Assembly: GCA_903901425.1 (NCBI GenBank)
Contig: CAIURC010000063.1
Span: forward strand, 62,001 to 126,000
DNA: 64,000 bases
Origin: an uncultured Spartobacteria bacterium
GTDB lineage: Bacteria; Verrucomicrobiota; Verrucomicrobiia; Chthoniobacterales; Chthoniobacteraceae
Direction: 5' to 3'
Part shown: positions 28,302 through 38,212 of the stretch, piece after piece
Position numbering within the stretch: position 1 is the first letter of the stretch
Layout: the number at the start of each line of letters is the position of its first letter
Position numbers and translations under genes: made by a program
Notes under the pieces: model-generated
What the model was told of the DNA's origin: nothing
Database searches by the model: none
Seen by the model: only the letters and a program-made list of their open reading frames with translations

Positions 28302-28874
28302 ATGGATGTTCGATTGATTGTGGGGCTTGGAAATCCGGGGTCGGAATACAGCAGGACGCGGCATAACGTGGGATTCATGATTTTGGATCATCTGGCTGAA
28401 TCGCAGGGCACAACTTTCCGGGCTGAAAAAGCTTGGAAAGCCCATGCCGCCCGTGCGGGTGGCCTGCAACTGCTGAAGCCCCAGACTTACATGAATCTGA
28501 GCGGGGAGTCGGTCCAAGCGGCCGCGCGTTTTTACAAGGTCGATCCGCAGCAGGTTCTCGTGGTTCTTGACGACCTCTCTTTGCCCCTCGGGAAGCTCCG
28601 CTTCAGGACCGGAGGCGGTTCAGGCGGTCACAGAGGTCTGCAGTCGATCCTCGAGTGCCTCGGAACCCACTCGGTTCCTCGACTGCGGGTCGGAATTGGC
28701 GAGCCCGTTTGCAACTCCGGTTCAGACCGGGACGCCCGGGTGGTGGACCATGTTCTGGGAAAGTTTTCCGCTGAAGAAGATGAGGCGCTGCCCGCAATTT
28801 TGAAGAACGCAAAGGAAGCGATTGAATGTGCGTGTCAGCAGGGGCTGACGGTCGCCATGAACCAATACAATTAA
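28302..28874 (+). CDS. pth: Peptidyl-tRNA hydrolase
   Basis: LIVGLGNPGSEYSRTRHNVGF, KPQTYMNLSGESV, VLDDLSLPLGKLRFRTGGGSGGHRGLQSI. Confidence 0.97.
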   Translation: MDVRLIVGLGNPGSEYSRTRHNVGFMILDHLAESQGTTFRAEKAWKAHAARAGGLQLLKPQTYMNLSGESVQAAARFYKVDPQQVLVVLDDLSLPLGKLRFRTGGGSGGHRGLQSILECLGTHSVPRLRVGIGEPVCNSGSDRDARVVDHVLGKFSAEEDEALPAILKNAKEAIECACQQGLTVAMNQYN

Positions 28875-28905
28875 CCCCTGATCAAGAATCCAAACTAATC
28901 CATCC

Positions 28906-29214
28906 ATGAAAAACCGATACGAAGGACTGTTCATTTTGAACGTCAAAGGAAGCGAAGAAACCGCCAAGGACATGGTTGAGCGCATCGAGAAGGATTTCGC
29001 CAAGGAAGGCGCCCAGATCGAAACCGTTCAGCGTCTCGAGCGCCGCAGGTTCAGTTATGCCGCCGGGACCCTGGACAGCGGCTATTACGTCAATTTCATT
29101 TTCCGCGCCGAACCGGCTTCGATCGGTAAACTCAGGGCTCGCTTTAAGCTGGATGAGGAAGTGTATCGTCAGCACTACAAGAAGCTCGAAGCCAAGGCCG
29201 CTGCAGCGGCCTAA
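28906..29214 (+). CDS. rpsF: 30S ribosomal protein S6
   Basis: MKNRYEGLFILNVKGSEE...RRFSYAAGTLDSGYYVNFIFRAEP. Confidence 0.9.
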   Translation: MKNRYEGLFILNVKGSEETAKDMVERIEKDFAKEGAQIETVQRLERRRFSYAAGTLDSGYYVNFIFRAEPASIGKLRARFKLDEEVYRQHYKKLEAKAAAAA

Positions 29215-29287
29215 GCTCCAGATCCCGCCCCGGGGCCTTCAACACCGCAAGGGACCGGCAACGGATTCCCAATAAGCCCACTGAACT

Positions 29288-29749
29288 ATGGCCAGTCTGA
29301 ACAAAGTCATGTTGATCGGGAACCTCACCCGGGATCCCGAGATCAAGTACACGCCAAAGGGCACCGCGATCGCGCAGATCGGTCTGGCCGTCAATCGGAC
29401 GTGGAGTAACGAGGCGGGCCAGAAACAGGAGGAAACCACATTTGTCGATATTGAGTTCTTCGGACGCAATGCCGAGATCGCTGGTGAGTACCTCAAAAAA
29501 GGCCGTCCCGCTTACATTGAGGGTCGACTGAAACTCGACAGCTGGGAGGACAAACAGTCCGGTCAGAAGCGCAGCCGGTTGAAAGTCATTGGGGAGAGCC
29601 TGCTTCTTCTTGGAAGTCGCGAGGGCGGCGGCTCCGGAGGTCAGGACGAGCCGAGGCCGCGTTCTCAGGGGGCACCGAATCGGATGCCTCCTCCTAAGAC
29701 AGCACCAGATCCCGACTTGGACGCTGCGGATGATGACATTCCGTTCTGA
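29288..29749 (+). CDS. ssb: Single-stranded DNA-binding protein
   Basis: MASLNKVMLIGNLTRDPEIKYTPKGTAIAQIGLAVNRTW and acidic C-terminal tip DLDAADDDIPF. Confidence 0.97.
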   Translation: MASLNKVMLIGNLTRDPEIKYTPKGTAIAQIGLAVNRTWSNEAGQKQEETTFVDIEFFGRNAEIAGEYLKKGRPAYIEGRLKLDSWEDKQSGQKRSRLKVIGESLLLLGSREGGGSGGQDEPRPRSQGAPNRMPPPKTAPDPDLDAADDDIPF

Positions 29750-29805
29750 GTCTTCCGGGTGCCGCGCATCGGCCAGTTGGACTGAGAGCTATCATTGAAA
29801 ATGTG

Positions 29806-29839
29806 AATCCGGCCGTTCCTTGAGGGAACGGCCGGATTT
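29806..29839. terminator. Bidirectional intrinsic terminator between ssb and opcA
   Basis: AATCCGGCCGTTCC - TTGAG - GGAACGGCCGGATTT hairpin between convergent genes. Confidence 0.8.
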
Positions 29840-29870
29840 ACTTTCAACTGATTGTGTGGCCGGGTGGGCC

Positions 29871-30929
29871 TTAAAGGTAGGCCTCGCAGGCCGCCAGAGC
29901 CTTCAGATAAACCCGGTGCGGTCCACCGGACCCAATCTCCTCCAGCAGCAGCCGCGCAGTGGCGTTGTCGCCGGCGGGCAGCAGGTGGTGATAATGGCGG
30001 TCCAGACGGTCCAAACGGACTTCAATCCGGAAAAAGTCGCCAGCATGATCCCTCTGGCAGAGAATCGCGCCTCCTGCGGAGTGAAGCTCGCAACGACTGA
30101 TGGAGCGGCCTGTTTCCTCCCGGACATCAAACTGGATTCTACGCCCCTGCGGGGATACAAAGGTGAAGCCGTCGGCGCTTTCCCGAACCGGTTCGAGGCG
30201 GAGTTGAGCGGTGAACCACCCCAGCAAGAGCAGCGCCGTGGATCGGAACTCCGCGGAGTGCGCAATGACAATCGTGTGCAGGTCTTCCAATAGCGCCAAG
30301 TTGGCCGGATGGTCGAGCATTTGCGCCATGGCCTGTCTGAGATGGAGCGTTCTGGTCCAGTTGAGGTCACAGAGCACCGTGCGACACCGGGTAGTGCTCA
30401 GCGCCGCCCGGATTCTGCCGATCTGGATCCGCGGCTCGAGCCAAAGATGGCTGTCAAAAATGAGTCGGTCCACCCATGCTAGGAGCTCCGAATTTACAGG
30501 TTCGGGGAATTCCCCCTGCCACCACAGGAACAAAGGCAGGTCGCTGTCCAGGCTGGTGTACAGAATGTTTGGAATCCGGTTTCCAGTGTTCCCTTCAAAG
30601 TAAAATGACACCTGCTCGCAGCAGACCTGCTTTGAGCCCGCCCTCGAAAGGTGGCAGTGCGCGTTGATCCATGCACGGATCTGGTCTGGCCCAGTCCCGG
30701 GATTCGACCCGATGAGCAGCGCCCGGCATGCATGCGTCCGGGTGAACTCCATGAGGAGTTCTGTGTTGGCGCGCATCGCTGTCTCACCCTGACAGAGTAC
30801 CGCAAAGTTCATCAGAGACGCGCGGGTGCTGATCCCTGCGTCACGGTCCCAGAGTTTCTTCAGTTCCCTTGAGATCTGGGCAGGATCCACCGGCGATCCA
30901 AGCGGGATGGATTCAATGGCGTCGCCCAT
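29871..30929 (-). CDS. opcA: Glucose-6-phosphate dehydrogenase assembly protein OpcA
   Basis: OpcA-type sequence (MRANTELLMEFTRTHACRALLIGSNP, LPLFLWWQGEF, DRLIFDS, CDLNWTR) immediately downstream of zwf. Confidence 0.87.
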   Translation of the reverse strand: MGDAIESIPLGSPVDPAQISRELKKLWDRDAGISTRASLMNFAVLCQGETAMRANTELLMEFTRTHACRALLIGSNPGTGPDQIRAWINAHCHLSRAGSKQVCCEQVSFYFEGNTGNRIPNILYTSLDSDLPLFLWWQGEFPEPVNSELLAWVDRLIFDSHLWLEPRIQIGRIRAALSTTRCRTVLCDLNWTRTLHLRQAMAQMLDHPANLALLEDLHTIVIAHSAEFRSTALLLLGWFTAQLRLEPVRESADGFTFVSPQGRRIQFDVREETGRSISRCELHSAGGAILCQRDHAGDFFRIEVRLDRLDRHYHHLLPAGDNATARLLLEEIGSGGPHRVYLKALAACEAYL

Positions 30930-30930
30930 C

Positions 30931-32472
30931 TCACATCCTCCTCCAGGAGCGTCCATCTCGTTCGAGCAGGGCGTCTGCTTCTGGCGGGCCCCAAGAACCG
31001 GAAGCATAGGCACAGAGGGGAGGGGGAGTCGGGTGCTGGTGCCAGGCAGCCTCGATCCGGTCCACAAACTCCCATGCCCCCTCGACCTCGTCGCGCCGGG
31101 CAAAAAGCGTGGCATCCCCACTCATGGCGTCAAGAAGCAGCCTTTCGTAGGCCTCTGGCGAAGCCTTCCCAAAGCTGGTCCCATAGTGGAAATCCATCTT
31201 CACAGGTTCCACTTTGACCGAGGCCCCCGGATGCTTGGCCTGAATCCGGAGCGAAATTCCTTCATCAGGCTGGATTCGAATGACCAAGACATTCGGGCCC
31301 ACTGACAAGTCCCGGTTGAACAGGACACCGGGCACGTTTTTAAACTGCACGGCGATTTCCGTCCCTCCCTTGGCCAAGCGTTTGCCGACCCGGACATAGA
31401 ACGGCACTCCCGCCCAGCGCCAGTTGTCCACATGGACTTTCAGGGCGACATAGGTCTCGGTCATCGACTCCGGTGAAACGCGGTCCTCGGAACGGTAGGC
31501 TGGGACTTCGCGGCCCTGGATGGAGCCGGCCGCATACTGTCCGCGGACCACATCCTGCGCGACAGCCTCGGGGGAGAGTGGGCGCAAAGCGCGAACCACC
31601 TTCACTTTTTCATCGCGGACACTGTCTGCTGCGAGGTCGGTGGGGGGTTCCATGGCAACCAGACAGAGCAGCTGCAGAAGATGGTTCTGGACCATGTCCC
31701 GGAGTGCTCCTGAACTTTCGTAGTAGGGGCCCCTGCCTTCCACACCCAGCGGTTCCGCGGCAGTGATCTGGACATGGTCGATATAGCGGTTGTTCCAGAG
31801 GGGTTCGAAGATCGCGTTGGCGAACCGGAGCACCATGATGTTCTGGGCGGTTTCCTTGCCCAAATAATGGTCTATCCGGTAGGTGTCCTTCTCACTGAAG
31901 ACATTGTTCACCACTTCGTTCAGGGAGCGTGCCGAAGGGAGATCTGTCCCAAACGGCTTTTCCACAATGACCCGGGCCCACGAACCCGGGCCGGCTTGAT
32001 TGAGGCCGACGGCTGCCAGTTTCTCCAAGATCCCCCCGAATTCGCCGGGCGCAACCGACAGGTAAAAAAGGCGGTTGCCTCGCGTGTTCCGTTCCCGGTC
32101 GAGTTGGTCCAGTCGTTCCGCAAGGCGCTGGTAACCCTCCAAGTCACCAAACTCGCTGCGGTGGTAAAAAATCCGGTCAGCAAAGCTCTGCCAGAGCTCC
32201 TCGTTCAAGCCCTGCCGCGAGAATTTCCGGGTCGCTTCCTCCAATTCAGAACGGAAGGAGGCATCCGACTTTTCCCGGCGGGCAAAGCCAACCACTGAGA
32301 GTGCCGCAGGAAGATCGCCGTCTGCCGCAATGTTGTAGAGCGCGGGGATTAGTTTCCGATAGGTCAGGTCGCCGGAGGCACCAAAGATGACCACCGTGCA
32401 GGGTTGCGGCATGGGGCGGTTGGAAAGGCCCTCCCGCAGCGGGTTGGAAGAACGTTCAGGGTGCGTGCTCAT
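30931..32472 (-). CDS. zwf: Glucose-6-phosphate 1-dehydrogenase
   Basis: VVIFGASGDLTYRKLIPALYNI, RVIVEKPFGTDLPSARSLN, YRIDHYLGKETAQNIMVLRFAN. Confidence 0.97.
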   Translation of the reverse strand: MSTHPERSSNPLREGLSNRPMPQPCTVVIFGASGDLTYRKLIPALYNIAADGDLPAALSVVGFARREKSDASFRSELEEATRKFSRQGLNEELWQSFADRIFYHRSEFGDLEGYQRLAERLDQLDRERNTRGNRLFYLSVAPGEFGGILEKLAAVGLNQAGPGSWARVIVEKPFGTDLPSARSLNEVVNNVFSEKDTYRIDHYLGKETAQNIMVLRFANAIFEPLWNNRYIDHVQITAAEPLGVEGRGPYYESSGALRDMVQNHLLQLLCLVAMEPPTDLAADSVRDEKVKVVRALRPLSPEAVAQDVVRGQYAAGSIQGREVPAYRSEDRVSPESMTETYVALKVHVDNWRWAGVPFYVRVGKRLAKGGTEIAVQFKNVPGVLFNRDLSVGPNVLVIRIQPDEGISLRIQAKHPGASVKVEPVKMDFHYGTSFGKASPEAYERLLLDAMSGDATLFARRDEVEGAWEFVDRIEAAWHQHPTPPPLCAYASGSWGPPEADALLERDGRSWRRM

Positions 32473-32557
32473 GGGCTGGAAATGAAAGGGTTTCGCCGAC
32501 ACTGCGCGGGAAGGGCGGTGGATTTCAAGCCGAGTCTGGTGCCAGACCCGGACAGCG

Positions 32558-33577
32558 TCACCATTGGATGACGGAACTGGCCCACGTCAGGCCGCCGCCA
32601 AACACCACGAGCAACACGTATTCGCCCACCTGCATCCGGCCCGTCCGGTTTGCCTCATCCAGTGCGATCGCGACCGCCGCAGCGCTTGTGTTCCCGAAGC
32701 GGTCCAAGTTGATCATGAATTTCTCAAGAGGCAGTTTCATCCGGTCGGCGATTGCCTCGATGATCCGAAGGTTGGCTTGGTGGGGGATGATACAGGCGAG
32801 GTCCTCGAACCGGAGCCCTGATTCCTCCAAAACCGCTTGGGCCGCTGAAAGCATGGCCGTCACCGCCTGCTTGTAGGTTTCCTTTCCGTTCATCCGGATC
32901 GTGTTCAGGCGCTGATCAAAATTCTGGCTCGTCACCGGATTCAGGCAGCCGCCGCCCGGGATATGCAGGATGTCTGCGAGGTTGCCGTTGCTTCCCATGT
33001 GTGTGGCAACAACGCCGTGTCCGCCCGCTCGGTGGCGGAGCACGGCTGCACCGGCCCCGTCCCCAAACAGCACACAGGTGTTGCGGTCCTTCCAATCGAC
33101 AATGGAGGAGAGTTTGTCAGCTCCAATGACCAGAATGGTGGAATAGGTGTGGGAGGTGATGAACTGCTGGGCCACCTCCAGCGCGTAAAGAAAACCGGAG
33201 CAGGCCGCGCTCAGGTCAAAGCACGCCGCACGGGTCGCGCCAATCTTGGCTTGGACGAAGCACGCAGTGCTCGGAAAAAACATGTCGGGGGTGACAGTTG
33301 CCACCAGGATGAGGTCGATTTCCTCCGCTCCAATTCCCGCGTTCTCAAGGGCCGCCATCGCTGCCTTGGCCGCCATCTCGCTGGTGGTTTCCTCAGGACC
33401 CGCAATCCGGCGCTCTCGGATCCCAGTGCGTGTGACGATCCACTCGTCACTGGTTTCGACCATCTTCTCCAGTTCGGCGTTGGTCAGGACGCGCTCCGGG
33501 ACGTGACTCCCGGTGCCGATGATGGAGACGGTGCGTTTAGGCAGGTGTTGCCGTGTGCGGGGCAGGGGAGCGTTCAT
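32558..33577 (-). CDS. fabH: 3-oxoacyl-[acyl-carrier-protein] synthase III
   Basis: SIIGTGSHVPERVLTNAELEKMVETSDEWIVTRTGIRERRI, FDLSAACSGFLYALEVA, IPHQANLRIIEAI, GNTSAAAVAIALDEA. Confidence 0.97.
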   Translation of the reverse strand: MNAPLPRTRQHLPKRTVSIIGTGSHVPERVLTNAELEKMVETSDEWIVTRTGIRERRIAGPEETTSEMAAKAAMAALENAGIGAEEIDLILVATVTPDMFFPSTACFVQAKIGATRAACFDLSAACSGFLYALEVAQQFITSHTYSTILVIGADKLSSIVDWKDRNTCVLFGDGAGAAVLRHRAGGHGVVATHMGSNGNLADILHIPGGGCLNPVTSQNFDQRLNTIRMNGKETYKQAVTAMLSAAQAVLEESGLRFEDLACIIPHQANLRIIEAIADRMKLPLEKFMINLDRFGNTSAAAVAIALDEANRTGRMQVGEYVLLVVFGGGLTWASSVIQW

Positions 33578-34571
33578 GATAACGTTGCACGGCTTCGACA
33601 ATGTGGGGGTTCACCTGGTGCCGGATGCTGTCGGCAGCCATCCGGATCGCATTCTTTACCGCCACGGGGGAGCTGCCGCCGTGTGCGATGATGCAGACGC
33701 CATTGACCCCCAGAAGGGGCATCCCGCCGTACTCGTCCGCGCTGGTCTTGCGGCGGATGGTTTGGAATGCGGGTTTTGCCAGCAGCCCGCCCAGCCGATA
33801 GACCGGGCTCTTGTAAATCTCATGCTTGAGCCATGCGAACACCGCATGGGCAAGCGCTTCGCTCGTCTTAAGGACCACGTTGCCGGTGAATCCATCAGCG
33901 ACCACCACTTCCACCGGGTTGCCAAACAGGTCATGGCCCTCGACATTGCCGCGGAAATTCAAGCCGCTCGACTTGAGCAACTCAAAGGATTGGCGCGTAA
34001 AATCGTTGCCCTTCTCGTCCTCGGTTCCGATCGACATCAAACCGACCGACGGATTCGCGTATCCGAGCACATGACGCGAGTACACCGAACCCATGATTGC
34101 GTTGTGCAGCATCTGAGTCGGGGTTGGCTCCGTGTTTGCGCCCGCGTCGATCAGCACGAACAGGTTGGTCTGGGTCGGCATCGTGGCCGCGATCCCCGGA
34201 CGCTCAATCCCTTGCAGCGTGCGCAGTTTAATGGTCGATGCCGCCACGGCTGCCCCGGTGTGTCCAGCGCTCACCACGGCTTCCGCGGCGCCTGACTTGA
34301 CCAAGTCGACCGCCCGGCTCACGGAGGAATCCTTTTTCTTCCGCACCGCATCAATGGCCGAGTCTTCCATCTCCACCACCTGCGTGCAGTGCACCAGTTC
34401 AATCCGGCCATCGGTGCAGCCGATCTTGGAAAGCTCGGACTCCAACGTCGAGGAGTCGCCCGTCAGATACAGCCGGGAGATTTCCGGGAACTCCCGAAGC
34501 GCCAAGGCGGCGCCTGCCACAAGTTTGGCAGGGCCTTCGTCATGGCCCATGGCATCCAGCGCAATTTTCAT
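33537..34571 (-). CDS. plsX: Phosphate acyltransferase PlsX
   Basis: MKIALDAMGHDEGP, VSAGHTGAAVAAS, LLSIGTEDEKGND-type stretch, YGGMPLLGVNGVCIIAHGGS. Confidence 0.95.
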   Translation of the reverse strand: MKIALDAMGHDEGPAKLVAGAALALREFPEISRLYLTGDSSTLESELSKIGCTDGRIELVHCTQVVEMEDSAIDAVRKKKDSSVSRAVDLVKSGAAEAVVSAGHTGAAVAASTIKLRTLQGIERPGIAATMPTQTNLFVLIDAGANTEPTPTQMLHNAIMGSVYSRHVLGYANPSVGLMSIGTEDEKGNDFTRQSFELLKSSGLNFRGNVEGHDLFGNPVEVVVADGFTGNVVLKTSEALAHAVFAWLKHEIYKSPVYRLGGLLAKPAFQTIRRKTSADEYGGMPLLGVNGVCIIAHGGSSPVAVKNAIRMAADSIRHQVNPHIVEAVQRYHERSPAPHTATPA

Positions 34572-34659
34572 CAGGGCAGAAAAGGAATCCGCGCGGTGGA
34601 AAAAGATACAGCCGCCGGGGATGGATCCAGGCGGCTGCGTCGGAATCGGCGAGTCCGGA

Positions 34660-34842
34660 TCAGGCGCCGGCGATGGTCAGAACCTGACGACCCTTGTAGT
34701 ACCCGCAGGAGGGGCAGGCCGTGTGGGCCGGAAGGCTGCTGCCGCACTGGCCGCACTTCGCGAGAACCGGGGCGTGCCAGCGGTTGGCGGCTTTCCGGGT
34801 GCGCAGGCGCATCTTGGACATTTTGCGTTTTGGAACTCCCAT
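34660..34842 (-). CDS. rpmF: 50S ribosomal protein L32
   Basis: MGVPKRKMSKMRLRTRKAANRW with CxxC...CxxC zinc site (CGQC...CPSCGYYKGRQVL). Confidence 0.95.
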   Translation of the reverse strand: MGVPKRKMSKMRLRTRKAANRWHAPVLAKCGQCGSSLPAHTACPSCGYYKGRQVLTIAGA

Positions 34843-34907
34843 AAGATTGTTTTCGGTTTAATTGTGGAAATCTGACTGATTCGCAGCAGCCCCAGAGAGG
34901 CCGCAGA

Positions 34908-35387
34908 CTACTCTTTCTCGAAATTTAGTTGGTCCAACTGGCCCCACACTGCGGAAGTGCGATTTCCATCCTGTGGGTTTGGGGACGGCTCGGAACCCCG
35001 GTTCAAAAGGCCTCCAACAGGCGCCTCGCAAGGTTTCTGACCATCCCAATCGCAGTGCGGATGGGCTGGAAGGGCGAGGAGAATGTCTTCCCGGGCCAAA
35101 GGTGTCAAGTCCACCGTTTCATTTCCTGTGAGTTCAACCTGACACGCGAAATCCCGGATCCGAACAGGGAACGGGAACTCGTCCAAGCATCGGACGCAGC
35201 GGAGTCGGAGGTCCAATTCGAGAGAGCCTGTCGCGAACAGCCCTCCCTCGCTGATTCCAACGTCCAGCGAATAGCGAACCGGGGACTCCGGGACGATGTA
35301 CGGTTCGGACAACTCTAGAATGGCGGGATTCGCTTCGCCCTCAAAGTGTTTTCCCTCGTCTGGTATTTGTTGGAGGTGGATTTTCAT
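34908..35387 (-). CDS. DUF177/YceD-family protein
   Basis: LELDLRLRCVRCLDEFPFPV and acidic middle; position upstream of rpmF-plsX-fabH is the classical synteny. Confidence 0.85.
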   Translation of the reverse strand: MKIHLQQIPDEGKHFEGEANPAILELSEPYIVPESPVRYSLDVGISEGGLFATGSLELDLRLRCVRCLDEFPFPVRIRDFACQVELTGNETVDLTPLAREDILLALPAHPHCDWDGQKPCEAPVGGLLNRGSEPSPNPQDGNRTSAVWGQLDQLNFEKE

Positions 35388-35433
35388 TTTTTCGGTCTGC
35401 CGTAGGTTGCCAAACAACCTTCGGCTGGAGACT

Positions 35434-35928
35434 TCAGGCTGAACCAAATTTTTTTGCGAGGCTTTCCAGCACCGGCGCCGGAACAAACGGGGCAACCTGC
35501 CCACCCAGTTGCGCGATTTCTTTGACCACCCGTGAGCTCAGTGAAGTGTACTCCTCCCGCGGCATCAGGAACAGCGTTTCGAGGGTTGGCTCAAGTTTCC
35601 GGTTCATCAACGCCATCTGAAACTCAAACTCAAAGTCGGAGATTGCCCGCAGTCCGCGCACCACGGCCGATGCGCCCTGTTCCTTGGCAAAGTTCACCAA
35701 AAGCCCCTGAAAGGACGCCACCCGCACCTTTTCGAGGTGCGCTGTGGACTGCCGCAGCAATTCCATCCGCTCCTCCGTGGAAAAAAGCGCCCGTTTTTCC
35801 GCGTTTCGAGCCACGGCCACAATGACCTCGTCAAAAATGGTGGCGGCACGCTGGATGACATCCAGGTGACCATTGGTCACCGGGTCAAAGCTGCCGGGAT
35901 AAACGACGCGTTTCAGGGCGGAATGCAT
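35434..35928 (-). CDS. coaD: Phosphopantetheine adenylyltransferase
   Basis: RVVYPGSFDPVTNGHLDVIQRA, VVRGLRAISDFEFEFQMALMNRKL. Confidence 0.96.
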   Translation of the reverse strand: MHSALKRVVYPGSFDPVTNGHLDVIQRAATIFDEVIVAVARNAEKRALFSTEERMELLRQSTAHLEKVRVASFQGLLVNFAKEQGASAVVRGLRAISDFEFEFQMALMNRKLEPTLETLFLMPREEYTSLSSRVVKEIAQLGGQVAPFVPAPVLESLAKKFGSA

Positions 35929-36182
35929 GACGTCCCTACGTTGGAGCGCCAAAGCCGGCGAGTCAAACCAGTCGTCGCACGGCTGCCAATGCAGGAACGG
36001 GATCCGCCCTCTGTCCGTCTATGTCTCCTTTCAGACGGATTGTGGCAGGTGTTCTCCAGTTTCATGCGGCGGGGGAGGGCGCCCCTCCCCCCCTTTCGAT
36101 GCTCTGTCTGGGCGAGGATTCTGTGCCGTGGACGGCTTTTTGCTTTGGAGCCGCTCTCGTTTTGGCTAGGGATCCCGGTTGC

Positions 36183-37553
36183 ATGGCCAAGGTTTTTTTG
36201 AAGACGTACGGGTGCCAGATGAACGAGCGCGACAGCGAACAGGTGGCGCGGATGCTCGTCGCGCGCGGATATGAGATGACCGCGAAGGAGAAGGAGGCGG
36301 ATGTCGTGCTGATCAACACCTGCTCGGTCCGCGACATGGCGGAGCAGAAAGCTCTGGGCAAGATGGGCCTGCTCGGCCGACTCCGCGCAAAGAAGCCCGA
36401 GATGGTTTTTGGTTTCCTGGGATGCATGGCGCAAAGCCGGGGGGGCGAATTGGTCAAAGACCTCGGGCACGTCGATCTGGTGGTCGGGACCCAGAAGTTC
36501 CACAAGGTTGCCGAGTACGTGGACGAACTGGTTCGCCGCAAACGCGACCTTGCCGAACGCCTCATGGAGGATGTCCGGTACTCGATTGTCGATGTGGAGG
36601 AAGAGGCCGGTTCTCAAGGCGAAATCCGCGAGCATCTTCTCAGGGAAAAGCAGGCCACGGCTTTTGTCTCCATCATGCAGGGCTGCAACATGCACTGCAC
36701 ATTCTGCATTGTTCCATCCACGCGCGGATCCGAGCGTTCCCGCCCAATCTCCGAGATCGTGGAGGAGGTCCGGCAACTGGTGGACCGTGGCGTGCGCGAG
36801 GTGACGCTGCTGGGCCAGATCGTCAACCTCTATGGCCGGCATGAGTGGCCGCGGGTGGGGGACAAAAGCCCGTTTGTCCAACTTCTGGAGGCGGTGCATG
36901 AAGTGGAGGGCCTTGCGAGGCTCCGATTCACTTCGCCCCACCCAATCGGCTTCAAGTCGGATCTGGTGGCCGCTTTTGGCAGGCTGCCCAAACTCATGCC
37001 GCATGTTCATCTCCCTCTGCAGTCCGGCAGCGACAGGATTTTGAAGGCGATGCACCGGGCGTATACCGCCGAAAAGTACCTGCGCTTGGTGGAGCAGTTG
37101 CGTTCGGTGCGTCCAGAAATCGCTTTGACCACCGACATCATCGTGGGGTTTCCGGGAGAGTCGGATGCGGATTACGAAGCCACCCGTGAACTGGTCAAAA
37201 CCGTGGAATTCGACAACGCGTTTGTCTTCCGGTACTCGCCCCGGCGCGAAACGCCTGCGGCAGAAATGGCGGATCAGGTGCCAGAGGACGTTAAAGAGGC
37301 GAGGAACCAAGAATTGCTGGGTGTTGTGGATGATCTGGCGCGGCGCAAAGGGGAGGAGTTGGTGGGCCGCCGGGTGGAGGTTTTGTGCGAGGGACCCAGC
37401 AAGACGAATGCGGAAAAGCTCATGGGCCGTTCTCCGGGGAACAAGGTGGTGATTTTTGACGGCGGCGACCGGCACATCGGTCAGGTATTTGAGGTGGCCG
37501 TGACGCGCTCGAGCGGGTTCAGCCTGTACGGGGATCCTGCTTTCCTAGGCTGA
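36183..37553 (+). CDS. miaB: tRNA-2-methylthio-N6-dimethylallyladenosine synthase
   Basis: KVFLKTYGCQMNERDSEQVARML, NTCSVRDMAEQKALGKMG, radical SAM CNMHCTFCIVPSTRGSERSRP, C-terminal TRAM-like region. ATG at 36183. Confidence 0.95.
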   Translation: MAKVFLKTYGCQMNERDSEQVARMLVARGYEMTAKEKEADVVLINTCSVRDMAEQKALGKMGLLGRLRAKKPEMVFGFLGCMAQSRGGELVKDLGHVDLVVGTQKFHKVAEYVDELVRRKRDLAERLMEDVRYSIVDVEEEAGSQGEIREHLLREKQATAFVSIMQGCNMHCTFCIVPSTRGSERSRPISEIVEEVRQLVDRGVREVTLLGQIVNLYGRHEWPRVGDKSPFVQLLEAVHEVEGLARLRFTSPHPIGFKSDLVAAFGRLPKLMPHVHLPLQSGSDRILKAMHRAYTAEKYLRLVEQLRSVRPEIALTTDIIVGFPGESDADYEATRELVKTVEFDNAFVFRYSPRRETPAAEMADQVPEDVKEARNQELLGVVDDLARRKGEELVGRRVEVLCEGPSKTNAEKLMGRSPGNKVVIFDGGDRHIGQVFEVAVTRSSGFSLYGDPAFLG

Positions 37554-37654
37554 GTCCGACTGCAAACTGGCCTCGCTCCCGTTCCTGTCTGCCGGAGATG
37601 GGCATCGGAATTGGCTTGTTGCGCGGGGATGGTCCATTTTTCATCCGGCCTGTC

Positions 37655-38212
37655 ATGATTTATTCCCTCGATTTGAAGACGGCTTTTTTTGTGCTCGGAG
37701 GCGTTCTGCTCGGGGGTGGGCTGGCAATCGGGGCCGGGGGCGGGGCGGCGGCGCGGTGGATGGAAAGGTTTCCTCGGTCCAAAGGTTGGGGGGCCGCAAT
37801 CCTCGGGGCGGTGGCGCTTTGGGCTTGGCTCCTCATCTCGAAAATCGATCTCGGCGAGTTTTCCGGATGGCGTTCCCGGTTGCTCGTGATTATCCCGGTC
37901 ATGGCGGTGCTGGGCCTGTTTTTTGTCGAGGAATTTTTGGCGGTGCGTGCGTTGGGAATGCTGGTGTTGCTCGGCGCGAAGCCGTTGCTGGAGGCTGCAT
38001 GGATGCAGCCCGAGCAGTCCCGGTTGGTCTTGGTCTCGGTCACCTACTTGGGGATCACCCTGAGCCTGTTCTGGATCGGGATGCCGTACACGCTCCGGGA
38101 CCAGATCCACTGGTTTACCCGTGGCGGTGCCGGCCGGCTCCGTGCTCTGGCCGGTGGCTTGGCCGGGGCGGGGGCCCTTCTCCTCACCCTCGGGCTGACA
38201 CTACATCGCTGA
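37655..38212 (+). CDS. Multi-TM hypothetical membrane protein
   Basis: About 185 aa with six hydrophobic segments (MIYSLDLKTAFFVLGGVLLGGGLAIGAGG...). Confidence 0.65.
   Translation: MIYSLDLKTAFFVLGGVLLGGGLAIGAGGGAAARWMERFPRSKGWGAAILGAVALWAWLLISKIDLGEFSGWRSRLLVIIPVMAVLGLFFVEEFLAVRALGMLVLLGAKPLLEAAWMQPEQSRLVLVSVTYLGITLSLFWIGMPYTLRDQIHWFTRGGAGRLRALAGGLAGAGALLLTLGLTLHR

Noticed and set aside
35913-37475. 520 aa minus-strand ORF opposite miaB
   Set aside because: miaB on the plus strand has all expected motifs; the antisense ORF shows no domain and is a GC-bias artefact.
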